Notes under the pieces: generated by a model
What the model was told of the DNA's origin: nothing
Databases searched by the model: none
The model's input: only the letters and a program-made list of their open reading frames with translations
Source of the DNA: Gemmatimonadota bacterium
GTDB taxonomy: Bacteria; Latescibacterota; UBA2968
DNA length: 47,473 nt
Assembly (NCBI GenBank): GCA_026705765.1
Contig: JAPPAB010000102.1
Span: 1-47,473 of the forward strand
Reading direction: 5' to 3'
Part shown: one piece after another, positions 25,093 to 33,409 of the stretch
Layout of the letters: each line of letters opens with the position of its first letter
Numbering within the stretch: position 1 is the stretch's first letter
Made by a program: the position numbers and the translations under genes

Positions 25093-28000
25093 TTAAAACT
25101 GAATTTCCAGACCGATTTCCACTTCGCGCGGCTGATACCTGTAACGCGTGGCTTCATTCGGATCGCCATAAAGCAAATACTCGGTATCATCTGGCGGCGG
25201 CAGCCGCAGCCCGTACTGTATATACGTGAAATCAGAATTTCGGCTCTCCGTACTCTTTTCATTGAACAAATTGCTCACTTCCACAAATAACGTGGGGCGC
25301 AAATTGCCAATGGCGCGAAAATCTTTGGCCGCGTACAGATCTGTCTTCATCACCGGTGTCCCGGTGCGAAATTCCCGCGGACCAACCGGGGGAACATATT
25401 CAAACGGCGCGCCGCTGAAAATGCGGTAGATCATGCTCACGCGCAGCCCCCCAAATGGATTGACCGCACCCATTTTGGGACCATAAGCCATCGGCGTGGC
25501 ATAATACAACTGAAGCGACAACTGATTCCTGCGCTGTCCACTGGTAGGCTCAGCAGAAAAAACCTGCCCATTTGAAGCTGTCCAGATACCGTTCTCATTG
25601 GTTTTAATAGGCGGCTGCCACGGACCAGCACCCGGTCCCTGTGCTCCGGCCTGCTCGGTCCACGACACGATATTTGCCTCGGCTTTCGCGCTGATGTCAG
25701 CCACTTGCTCAGACGTGAGTGGCACGGGTCTTTCCGAACCATCGGGTTGCACTTCCCAATCGGTCCAGTAGTGCCCGGCATTAATAAAATCAGCATCGGG
25801 AAGCACATACCAGTTCGCAGAGTGCTTGCCGTAGTGAATACCGCCCGGATCGCGCACCCATTCGGCATTGTAGGACAAATTAAACTGGAAATTATTGCTA
25901 AACGTCTTCTTCAGCGACAATTCGAGGCCGCGCGCTGTTTGCCAATAGGTATTGCGTATGGCATTGACCTGAGCAGACTGACCGCTGAGCGGATCTACCC
26001 AATAAGAAATATTGTTGCTGGCGTACAACCCCTCGTCGCGCCGATAGTGCGCCGTAATACTCGCCGTATAATCGGCCACAAAATTCCAGTCCACCCCCAT
26101 TTCCATACTCGTCGTGCGCTGGGGTTTCATGCCATCGGATGGCTGCCGCGCCGTGGTATGCACTTCCATAGCATTCCACTTTTCGGTCTCATCGATCATG
26201 CCATTGCCGTTGAGATCATTGTCTGGAGCCTCACTCGAGAACTGCCTGCGATGGGTTTCGAGAAGCACGGGAAAGACATTCGATCGACCGATAAAATAGT
26301 GCGCTGCCAGGCGGTCTGTAATCGGATGTGACAGACCCACACGCGGACTCAATGCCGTCATCGTTGGCGTGGAACTATCGAGATGATCCATTTCATACCG
26401 CGCCCGCGTAAACGTGCTGTACATCGGCGATTTGCCCAGTGCCTCTCCCATCGAGCCATTGCGCCCAAAATTGTAATAATCCCAGCGCAAACCCAGGTTG
26501 GCCACCAGGCCCCCATACTCAATCTTGTCCTGAACATACAGGTTCAGCGTCCACGGCTTCACATTTTTGCCCAGTTCAAAACCATCGGCCACAAACTCGA
26601 GAAAGCGGCTCTTGGTATTGTCAAAATCTTCTCGCGTGCGGTGATACGACCGCTGCGTGAGCACCAATCCCGTCTGAATCAAGTGCGACCTGTTGACCTG
26701 GCTCACAAAATCGTACTTGATGCCGTATTTTATATCTTCCTCTTCGGTGTATTCGCGCAACAGCGTGGGCAAATTGAAAAAACCCGCCTTATCTTTGCGC
26801 ACGGCTTCGGTGGCATCCGGCACATCGAACGCATCGCGATCGTATTTGTTGTAGAAAAATCTCAGATCGTAATACGTATTTTCGCCCAATGTATGCGTCA
26901 GCGTCAACACCTGGAGTTGCCGCGACAATGTATAAGTGCCCGAAGCTGAAAAATCTTCTGGAAAAAAAATATTTTGTGCATTATTACGCGTCGATCCCTG
27001 AAACTGATCCGAGCGTTGATACATCCCCAGAGCTTTAACCTTGATATTTGCGCTGGGCCGATACGTCAACGTTCCCTGCATGCGCGGCGGATCGTCCGAC
27101 ACCTGTTCAGCCGCCGGGAACCTGGCCGGGTTGCGGGCATAACTCACACTGGCAAAATACGAAAAATCGGGTGTGAGCGGCCCACCCAGCGTACCCTCTA
27201 AGCGGTGCCCGATCTTGTCCGTATAATCGATGCGCTCGTGCGCCATGCGCTCGACATCGTCAGATGTCCCCAGGACGCGGTCCGGTCCCGGATCCATATA
27301 TGTTTCATTCACCCAATCGGGATTGTCCCACTGCACATTGTCTTCAAACCCGGGGCTTTCATAAACGTCTCTGCCCCAGTGTTTTTTCCCCGAAGGCGTG
27401 AACTTATACTCCACCCGACCCGAGAAATCGCCCCGGCCCTCTCTTGTCACCAGACTCACAATACCAGCACCCGCATTGCCAAATTCCGCATTCATACCAC
27501 CGGTCAGCACACTCAACTCCTGAATAGCCGTGGTATTCACGCCTGTGAGCAAGCTCCGATCGACCTCAATCCCATCGATATAATAGCCCACCTGCGTACC
27601 CGTCTGCGACCGCGTCGTACTTCCGCGAATGCGGTTGGTGCCATCCAGTGCCATACCCGGTTGCAATGCAATTAATTGCGATGTTGATCTCACCTGCGGC
27701 ACAGCCTGAATATCTGCCGAAGAAACCACGTATTTGCTCGTGGTTTTATCTGGCTCCACAGGCGGACGCTCCGCAACAACAACCAACTCGGCCAATTCGA
27801 GACTGGCTTCTTTCAGTGCAAAATTTACTGTAGATGTATAATCCACAATCACCTGCACCGCTTCTTTCTTCTCTGTGCCATAGCCCACCATCGTCGCCGT
27901 AAGGGTGTACATGCCGGGATCTACAGCCAGAATCAAATAGCGGCCTTCGGCATCGGTAGTAGCTCCTTTGCGGGTCCCTTCGAGCGCCACATTCGCGCCC

Positions 28001-28119
28001 GGCAAGGACTCACCTGTAGCGGCATCTGTGATGACACCCGTGATTTTACCCGCTGTTGTCGCCATGGCCGATGTATCCATCAGCAACAACAAAATAAATC
28101 CCAATATTAACCGCTTCAT
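25093..28119 (-). CDS. TonB-dependent outer-membrane receptor
   Basis: ATG 28119 follows GAGGAG; the frame is open further upstream but has no signal there. After a signal peptide (about 20 residues) comes a carboxypeptidase-regulatory-like beta domain (ITGVITDAATGESLPGANV, then DAEGRYLI), then the plug domain (YYIDGIEVDRSLLTG, TGGMNAEFGNAGAGIVSL) and a 22-strand-type barrel ending in EVEIGLEIQF. The length (1008 residues) suits SusC/RagA-like importers of glycans or peptides. No SusD gene is present; the secreted protein at 22699 takes that place. It is 20 bases from the preceding barrel gene, and the four genes form one operon. Confidence 0.9.
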   Translation of the reverse strand: MKRLILGFILLLLMDTSAMATTAGKITGVITDAATGESLPGANVALEGTRKGATTDAEGRYLILAVDPGMYTLTATMVGYGTEKKEAVQVIVDYTSTVNFALKEASLELAELVVVAERPPVEPDKTTSKYVVSSADIQAVPQVRSTSQLIALQPGMALDGTNRIRGSTTRSQTGTQVGYYIDGIEVDRSLLTGVNTTAIQELSVLTGGMNAEFGNAGAGIVSLVTREGRGDFSGRVEYKFTPSGKKHWGRDVYESPGFEDNVQWDNPDWVNETYMDPGPDRVLGTSDDVERMAHERIDYTDKIGHRLEGTLGGPLTPDFSYFASVSYARNPARFPAAEQVSDDPPRMQGTLTYRPSANIKVKALGMYQRSDQFQGSTRNNAQNIFFPEDFSASGTYTLSRQLQVLTLTHTLGENTYYDLRFFYNKYDRDAFDVPDATEAVRKDKAGFFNLPTLLREYTEEEDIKYGIKYDFVSQVNRSHLIQTGLVLTQRSYHRTREDFDNTKSRFLEFVADGFELGKNVKPWTLNLYVQDKIEYGGLVANLGLRWDYYNFGRNGSMGEALGKSPMYSTFTRARYEMDHLDSSTPTMTALSPRVGLSHPITDRLAAHYFIGRSNVFPVLLETHRRQFSSEAPDNDLNGNGMIDETEKWNAMEVHTTARQPSDGMKPQRTTSMEMGVDWNFVADYTASITAHYRRDEGLYASNNISYWVDPLSGQSAQVNAIRNTYWQTARGLELSLKKTFSNNFQFNLSYNAEWVRDPGGIHYGKHSANWYVLPDADFINAGHYWTDWEVQPDGSERPVPLTSEQVADISAKAEANIVSWTEQAGAQGPGAGPWQPPIKTNENGIWTASNGQVFSAEPTSGQRRNQLSLQLYYATPMAYGPKMGAVNPFGGLRVSMIYRIFSGAPFEYVPPVGPREFRTGTPVMKTDLYAAKDFRAIGNLRPTLFVEVSNLFNEKSTESRNSDFTYIQYGLRLPPPDDTEYLLYGDPNEATRYRYQPREVEIGLEIQF

Positions 28120-28139
28120 AATCCTCTCCTCTTTGAGAT

Positions 28140-28832
28140 CTACCAGTACAATTTGAATGCCGTCCTGAAATCGAACATCGCAATGGGAAATACCCCGGGC
28201 AGATTCCACGCCTCCATCGGCCGCAAATCACCCAGAATCATGTGATAGCGCCCGCGGATATCCAGCCCGAATCGCCCCTGCACCACCGTCATGCCCAACC
28301 CAAAATTCGCCCCCAGAGCCGTATGTTCATCCTCTCGATCATCCAGCATCAGATCCGCATTCAAAGGCTCCTCTTTTTGTCCCGGATAAATCAGACCAGT
28401 AATCCGATCCTGATAATCGTAAAACCCCGCACCCACAGCGACATAAGGCAAAAGCTGCAAATCACTGCCGGACTTTCGGGTATTCAGATACGCCAGCGCA
28501 TTGATCAAAAAGCTGTTGAGATTAAACCGAGAATCCGCATCTGGACTCAAATATTTTTGCTTGTCAATGGGCCACGTAAACGCCAGACCTTCGATCTTTC
28601 CGTCATCCATTGTCAGGTGATGGTATTCAAACTCCATCGTAGCGCGCGAACTGACCTGATAATCCAGCACCGCACCATATACCTGAGAAGCCGAATACCG
28701 ATCGTGAAACCCCAGCACGGGCACACTGCGGTTAAAAAACACGCCAGCGCCGTATCGAGCCTCCTGGGCAGAAACCGGCACCGCAATCAACAATGCCAGC
28801 AGCCACACCTTCAACATCAAATATCTATTCAT
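28140..28832 (-). CDS. Small outer-membrane beta-barrel protein
   Basis: The 230-residue protein starts at ATG 28832 after AAAAGGAGG. It has a clear signal peptide (about 22 residues, ending VSAQ). Alternating strands such as ATMEFEYHHLTM, LQLLPYVAVGAGFYDY and GANFGLGMTVVQGRFGLDI suggest an OmpW/OmpA-like 8-10 strand barrel, and the protein ends ...FRTAFKLYW with an aromatic residue, as barrel proteins do. The function is unknown. It is the first full gene of the TonB/PorV operon. Confidence 0.78.
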   Translation of the reverse strand: MNRYLMLKVWLLALLIAVPVSAQEARYGAGVFFNRSVPVLGFHDRYSASQVYGAVLDYQVSSRATMEFEYHHLTMDDGKIEGLAFTWPIDKQKYLSPDADSRFNLNSFLINALAYLNTRKSGSDLQLLPYVAVGAGFYDYQDRITGLIYPGQKEEPLNADLMLDDREDEHTALGANFGLGMTVVQGRFGLDIRGRYHMILGDLRPMEAWNLPGVFPIAMFDFRTAFKLYW

Positions 28833-28884
28833 ACGTATTCCTCCTTTTAACATGTTTCCTGCATCCAATATCTCGATGGTTCAT
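28825..28884 (-). other. Possible 19-codon leader ORF overlapping the barrel gene start
   Basis: A strong AAGGAGG (28900-28894) precedes ATG 28884. The frame MNHRDIGCRKHVKRRNTYE ends with TAG at 28827-28825, inside the second and third codons of the barrel gene, whose own AGGAGG lies within the leader. This would suit translational coupling. A competing ATG-ATA-TGA mini-frame begins at 28889. Peptide production is not shown. Confidence 0.4.
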
Positions 28885-28987
28885 ATCATATTGCCTCCTT
28901 TCCAGGGAGCACAACGGGTTATTTCTATTGAAGCGATGTACAACTCCGTAGAAGTTTAATTGTCGATATTCTCCTCCTCTCCCAATA

Positions 28988-29016
28988 TTGACAAAAACAG
29001 GTGAAATTGTTAAAGT
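28988..29016 (+). promoter_or_regulatory. Candidate promoter of the small RNA
   Basis: TTGACA (28988-28993), a 17-base spacer and TAAAGT (29011-29016) point to the right into DNA with no gene, ending at a terminator about 90 bases on. The -35 box is perfect; the -10 box matches 4 of 6. Confidence 0.55.
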
Positions 29017-29022
29017 CTATCC

Positions 29023-29114
29023 TTTTTGTCGTATAACGGGTTGCTAAATCCTTAATACGGCTATCTGGTCGTTAGCCCGATCTCGCCAAAGTTCGAAGGC
29101 TAACGGCCTTTTTT
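29023..29114 (+). ncRNA. Candidate structured small RNA, about 92 nt
   Basis: Between the candidate promoter and a T-run lies a compact two-hairpin sequence. The first hairpin pairs CGTAT (29030-29034) with ATACG (29055-29059) and, inside, GGGTT (29038-29042) with AATCC (29047-29051) around a GCTA loop. The second is the terminator stem. No open frame or tRNA-like or SRP-like feature is seen, and I recognise no known RNA family. Flanking genes on both sides run on the - strand, so this would be an independent + strand transcript in an otherwise empty gap of about 320 bases (28833-29153). Confidence 0.5.
29070..29114 (+). terminator. Intrinsic terminator of the candidate small RNA
   Basis: Perfect 8-bp stem CGTTAGCC (29070-29077) and GGCTAACG (29098-29105), then GCC and TTTTTT (29109-29114). 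It has no upstream protein gene on the + strand to serve. Confidence 0.7.
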
Positions 29115-29153
29115 ATTTGACCAAACAGAAATTCCGAATGTTCCAGCTTATAC

Positions 29154-29924
29154 TCAAACCCCCAGCTTCTTGATAAACGCCAGATTCTTCGCGTGATCGG
29201 CATTTGGATCGTCGCCCGAAGGCGTCTCCAGAACAATGTACCCATCGTAACCGATCTCGCGCATCGCCGCATCTACCGAATCAAAATCCACGCGCCCGTC
29301 TCCCAGCGCCTGTCGGTCCGTATCCTTCGCGTGAATCATCCCCACACCCTCGCTACCCAGCTTCAAAATTTCCTCAGCCGGATCCTGTCCGCGCGTCATC
29401 GTATTGCCCGTATCGTGATACACCTTCACCGCAGGAGACCCCACGCGATCCAAAATCATCACCAGTTGATCTGCGCTAAACGTCGTCTCCAGGTCCAAAA
29501 TCACGCCGTGTTCTTCCGCAACATCTCCCAGTGCTTTGAACCCATCCACCAGTTGATCCCATGTCGAATCCGGCCACGCATCCATATCTCGTGGAAACAT
29601 CGGCACCAGAATATGTCGCGTATCAACCGCCGCACATGCCTCAATCACATGCGTCAAAATCTCAACGCCCTCGGCGCACTTTTCCGCTTCTGGCAACGCG
29701 GGATGAAATTGCGAAAACACCCCTGGCGACAGTGAAGAAATCTCAACACCCGCCGCATCTGCCAACCCCTTCAGCTTCTCTGCCCCACCATCCTCCCACA
29801 AAATATTTTCCCCATAGTCTCGCCCAACACAAAACTCCACCCCATCAAACCCAATATCCTTCGCCACTGAAAATACCGCTTCCAGCGGTGCTTTTAACAT
29901 ATTATCTCGAATACCGTATTTCAC
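29154..29924 (-). CDS. Sugar phosphate isomerase/epimerase-like TIM barrel protein
   Basis: The 256-residue protein of the xylose-isomerase-like TIM barrel family starts at GTG 29924 after AAAGGAG. Metal-binding acidic and His residues appear at the expected strand ends: Glu in ILDLETTF, His and Asp in KVYHDTGNT, His in GMIHAKDTD and the last Glu in YIVLETPSG. Members isomerise or epimerise keto-sugars or hydroxypyruvate, or act on inositol derivatives; the exact substrate is open. It is the last gene of a - strand run with sulfatase, GH4 glycosidase and dioxygenases, so a role in sugar breakdown is likely. Confidence 0.85.
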   Translation of the reverse strand: MKYGIRDNMLKAPLEAVFSVAKDIGFDGVEFCVGRDYGENILWEDGGAEKLKGLADAAGVEISSLSPGVFSQFHPALPEAEKCAEGVEILTHVIEACAAVDTRHILVPMFPRDMDAWPDSTWDQLVDGFKALGDVAEEHGVILDLETTFSADQLVMILDRVGSPAVKVYHDTGNTMTRGQDPAEEILKLGSEGVGMIHAKDTDRQALGDGRVDFDSVDAAMREIGYDGYIVLETPSGDDPNADHAKNLAFIKKLGV

Positions 29925-29974
29925 AACAGATCTCCTTTATCGTGAAAATGTGCGGAAGAACCCTTGAAATGCTG

Positions 29975-31090
29975 TCAACAGAAGATTTCGTCTCCAATAT
30001 CTAATTGCGGCAACACCGCACCCAACACCTTCGCAAAGGCTTGCCGCTCGGCGGATGGCCCCACGGTCACGCGAATGCAGCGGTCGAGCGGAGCCACGCC
30101 CGGCATCCGCACGAAGACCCCGTGCTGCAAAAGCATCTGCATCAGCCGCCGCGCTCGCGCGCCACTACCCACGTCGAGGGCCACAAAATTAGTCGCCGAA
30201 GGCACCGTTTGCAGCCCCAATTCCGCCGCCAGCACCGCGTATTCCCGTCGGCCTTCCTCTACTTGCCGCACCACCGAACGCACGAACGCATCGTCGCCCA
30301 GCGAAGCAAGTGCCCCGGCCTGGGCGATGCGATTGACGCCAAAGTGATTGCGCACCTTGTCGAGCGCGGCCACCACATCGCGGTGTGCCAGCGCGTAGCC
30401 GACCCTGGCCCCAGCCATGCCGTGCGCCTTGGAAAACGTCCGCAACCGCACCACCTGTGCCCGTTCCACTTCCAGCGGCAACAGGGCATCCTCCGGCGCG
30501 AAGTCGATATACGCCTCGTCGAGCAGCAACACACAATCCGGCGGCAACCCCGCGATAAAATCCCGCAACTCGTCGGCTCGCTGATAGGTGCCCATGGGGT
30601 TGTCGGGATTGGCCACATAGATCAGCTTGGGGCGCACTTGCCGCACCTTGTCCAACAGGGCTTGCAAGTCCTCCCGATCCGCGCGATAGGGCACCTTGTG
30701 CAACACCGCCCCGTGCCCCTCGACGTGGTAGTTAAACGTGGGATAGGCCCCCAGCGACGTCACCACTGCGTCACCCGGCTCGGCAAAAAGGCGCACCAAA
30801 AGCCCCAACAGTTCGTCAATCCCCGCACCCAGGACGACCTCTTCCTGCGCCACCCCGTGCCGCACCGCCAACGCCGAGCGCAGCTCGTATCCCTCTGGAT
30901 CGTTGTACCAATGCACTTGCTCCACCGCCTCTACCATGGCCTGCCGCGCACGCGGCGAGATACCAAAATTGCTCTCGTTAGCACCAACTCGCAGGGCGAG
31001 CGGCTGCTCTTGTTCCCGCTCCAATGCCTCGGGCGGCACAAAGGGAACGGTCGCTGGCAGGGCGCGGACGATGTGCGTAAACGGCAACAC
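29975..31090 (-). CDS. Histidinol-phosphate aminotransferase-like enzyme
   Basis: The 371-residue fold-type I pyridoxal phosphate enzyme has its active-site Lys221 in TFSKAHGMAGARVGY, the Asp191/Tyr194 pair in LLDEAYIDF and a substrate-side NPDNPMG. It is the HisC subgroup by layout. No other histidine genes are near. Its start, GTG 31090, is four bases after the stop of an Fe(II)/2-oxoglutarate oxygenase gene. The two genes share a GC content and codon choice well above the neighbours, which suggests they arrived together and act on the same molecule, perhaps a hydroxylated amino acid; that is inference. Confidence 0.85.
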   Translation of the reverse strand: MLPFTHIVRALPATVPFVPPEALEREQEQPLALRVGANESNFGISPRARQAMVEAVEQVHWYNDPEGYELRSALAVRHGVAQEEVVLGAGIDELLGLLVRLFAEPGDAVVTSLGAYPTFNYHVEGHGAVLHKVPYRADREDLQALLDKVRQVRPKLIYVANPDNPMGTYQRADELRDFIAGLPPDCVLLLDEAYIDFAPEDALLPLEVERAQVVRLRTFSKAHGMAGARVGYALAHRDVVAALDKVRNHFGVNRIAQAGALASLGDDAFVRSVVRQVEEGRREYAVLAAELGLQTVPSATNFVALDVGSGARARRLMQMLLQHGVFVRMPGVAPLDRCIRVTVGPSAERQAFAKVLGAVLPQLDIGDEIFC

Positions 31091-31093
31091 GGG

Positions 31094-31912
31094 TTAAGAC
31101 CACACGTAGATTTCGTCGCCGTCTTCGGCATAGCCAATGAAGACGGCGAGCACCACCCGCGGATCGTCCCCCTGCACCGCAGGGACCTCGTGGATGCAGC
31201 GCGTATTGAAGAAATACAAATCGCCCGGGTCGAGCGCGACCTCGCAGTGCGCCACGCCATGCGCGGCCGCATATTCGTGAAAACGGCCCTCGGCGATATA
31301 CGGCTGTATCTCCTCGGTCCACAGACAGCGATGCAAAACAGCCTGCACCCCAGGCCCTGCAGAATCCGCGTTCTGCACACACAGCACACCGGCAAATTGG
31401 TGGGTAAAGCGCGCCACCTCGTAGTTGAACCGCTTTTCGCGCAGAACGATGTGGTCGATGTGCGGACTATAGGCGTGGGTCTCGTAGTGGATGCGAAAGA
31501 TGGCCGGGCCGTACAAGCGCCCGGCGCGTTCGCGCGCCGTCTTAACCTCCTTATTGGAAGCCAACGCCTGCAAGTGCCGATAGAGCAGTTGCACCGGGTC
31601 GAGCAAACCCGCAAAAAGGGTAGCAAAAAGCGCGTGCGTCTCCTCCGCATCTGCCAAGAACGCCTCTTGGTCGCCGCCCAAGTTGCCCAGGCTGGTGCCA
31701 ATGTCGATGCGCGTGCGCTCGTCGCCCGCAGCGCGCAGCAACCCGCGCTCGGCAAAGCGTTCCATCAGCCGCTGGCAATCGGCTGGCGTACAGACCTGGG
31801 GCAACAGAATCGCCGGTATCTCCGCCCGAGCCAGGGCGCCGAGCGGATCGGCGCACGCGTCCGGCCCCACGGGCCGCCAAGCGGCTCTTGTGTGACCCTG
31901 TGGATACTTCAA
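31094..31912 (-). CDS. Fe(II)/2-oxoglutarate-dependent oxygenase, GC-rich
   Basis: The 272-residue protein has the facial triad: His151-Ile-Asp153 in SPHIDHIVL and distal His241 in CIHEVPA, with Arg252 ten residues on in DPRVVLAVFIGY for 2-oxoglutarate. The start is TTG 31912 with AAGGAAGGA before it. It is coupled to the aminotransferase gene (3-base gap). It is not a close relative of the PhyH proteins in this window. The GC-rich composition makes a long antisense open frame that should be ignored. Confidence 0.78.
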   Translation of the reverse strand: MKYPQGHTRAAWRPVGPDACADPLGALARAEIPAILLPQVCTPADCQRLMERFAERGLLRAAGDERTRIDIGTSLGNLGGDQEAFLADAEETHALFATLFAGLLDPVQLLYRHLQALASNKEVKTARERAGRLYGPAIFRIHYETHAYSPHIDHIVLREKRFNYEVARFTHQFAGVLCVQNADSAGPGVQAVLHRCLWTEEIQPYIAEGRFHEYAAAHGVAHCEVALDPGDLYFFNTRCIHEVPAVQGDDPRVVLAVFIGYAEDGDEIYVWS

Positions 31913-31945
31913 TGCGGATCCTTCCTTTTAGCCTTTGCAGATGCC

Positions 31946-33319
31946 CTACGCCCAATTTTTCGGCCAGTCAAAATGCGCGTTGATATCTTCCACGTATTTC
32001 ATCGGCTCATTGGGTTCAATATTAAACAACGCGTCCAGCACCTCTAACCCGTGCTCGTAAGACTTTGTCTCCTTACTTTCGAGCACGCCAAATAGCATCA
32101 TCGACTTATCGCCCGACAAAACCGCTTCGAGCGTGCGCTCCATACTGAGCCAATCGGGATAAATGCACTCCAGCATAATTTTCTTAGGCAATGGCGGCAC
32201 GCGCAAAGGCTGAATGCCCTTTTTATTTACAATCGCGGGCACTTCCACTGCCACATCGTCGGGAATACCCGGCAAAACGCCGCAATTGGGCACATTCACC
32301 TGAAACTGACCTTCCACATTGTTCACCAGCCCATTCATAATCGGAATATGCTGCTCGTGCGTCATCTGATCGCCAAACAAATCAATCGGCCGAATTTTCT
32401 CATCATAAGCCGCCGCCTTCATCTGCTCGTATTTTTCTGCCTTGCCCGCCAGCACCGCATCGCGCCCAGCCGGCGTGTCTTTACCGCCATTGGGATCGTA
32501 CCAGTATTGCCGCGCATCCAGATCCGTGTGATACCACCAGCCGCCCCGCCGGGGTGTATCGCCAATAGGCATCAAACCATACATCCTGTATTGATGAATC
32601 GATGCACGCGACATCTGCGTGGGAATCGCCTTGCCCTCTCGGGCCAACCGCTCCCAATACGCCTCGCTCTCCTCAGCAATCCATCGATCCAACTTCGGAT
32701 ACATATCCTCATTCTCAAAGATAAAATCCGTCATCCAGATATTGTGATTCAACCCCGGTGCCTGCCACGTCACCTCATCCGGGTCCAATCCCAATGTGCG
32801 CGCCACACCCGCGTACCCATAATGCCCGTGACACAATCCGCACACCTTAATCCCCGTCTCCCGCGTCATCAATGTCGTCCCGTCAAATACCGGATTACCC
32901 GCCAGTAAAATCCACGCATCGGGACACAGCTTTTCCATATCTCTCGCCACATCCAGCATCAGTTGCAAATTGTAATACTCGGGCATCCCGGTTTTATCGT
33001 AAAAATACCCGAGCTTCGCCGTCATCTTGCGCCGCCGCTGCATAAAATACTCATTGTGCGTCACCGTCGCCGTATTTATCACAAAATCGGCATCCTTCAA
33101 CGCGGCCTCTCTATCAGTCGTCTTCTCAAACGTCATATCCGCGCTCAAATCTTCGGCATACCGCCGCCCGAGTTCGTAAATCACATCGAGCACATCCTCA
33201 TTGATATCCATAAAACAAACGTGGCTGCCATTCAACTCCTTTGTCAGACATAAATCCTTCACCAGCCCGAGCGAAAACACCACGCTACCCGCACCAAAAA
33301 TCGTCACCTTATTTGCCAT
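31946..33319 (-). CDS. GH4-family NAD/Mn-dependent glycosidase (alpha-glucosidase/galactosidase type)
   Basis: The 457-residue protein starts at ATG 33319 (GGGAGT site); an upstream in-frame extension to 33361 is not supported. Features are the Rossmann loop GAGSVVFSLGL (9-19), an Asp38 in MDINEDVLD for NAD, the GH4 NP motif (142-143) in LAGNPVFDG, the metal ligand Cys163-His164 in CGLCHGHYG, and the second metal His192 in GLNHNIWM. GH4 enzymes cleave glycosides by oxidation-elimination using bound NAD and a divalent metal, and act in the cytoplasm. It lies 33 bases before the GC-rich oxygenase gene and downstream of a sulfatase and a PhyH gene, which suits breakdown of a modified sugar. Confidence 0.9.
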   Translation of the reverse strand: MANKVTIFGAGSVVFSLGLVKDLCLTKELNGSHVCFMDINEDVLDVIYELGRRYAEDLSADMTFEKTTDREAALKDADFVINTATVTHNEYFMQRRRKMTAKLGYFYDKTGMPEYYNLQLMLDVARDMEKLCPDAWILLAGNPVFDGTTLMTRETGIKVCGLCHGHYGYAGVARTLGLDPDEVTWQAPGLNHNIWMTDFIFENEDMYPKLDRWIAEESEAYWERLAREGKAIPTQMSRASIHQYRMYGLMPIGDTPRRGGWWYHTDLDARQYWYDPNGGKDTPAGRDAVLAGKAEKYEQMKAAAYDEKIRPIDLFGDQMTHEQHIPIMNGLVNNVEGQFQVNVPNCGVLPGIPDDVAVEVPAIVNKKGIQPLRVPPLPKKIMLECIYPDWLSMERTLEAVLSGDKSMMLFGVLESKETKSYEHGLEVLDALFNIEPNEPMKYVEDINAHFDWPKNWA

Positions 33320-33409
33320 TACGCACTCCCTATAAAAACATGAAAGACAACACTCTCGCACAATTTACAACAACCCATCCCGTCTCGCCAGTGCTTTCCC
33401 CGTATATAC

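Noticed and set aside
29070-29114. Terminator for the - strand isomerase gene at 29154
   Set aside because: On the - strand the stem is not followed by a U-run; the T-run is on the + strand only.
30005-32047. 680-codon open frame on the + strand opposite the aminotransferase and oxygenase
   Set aside because: High GC removes stop codons on the antisense strand. The - strand has the PLP lysine motif, the HxD...H...R set and coupled starts.
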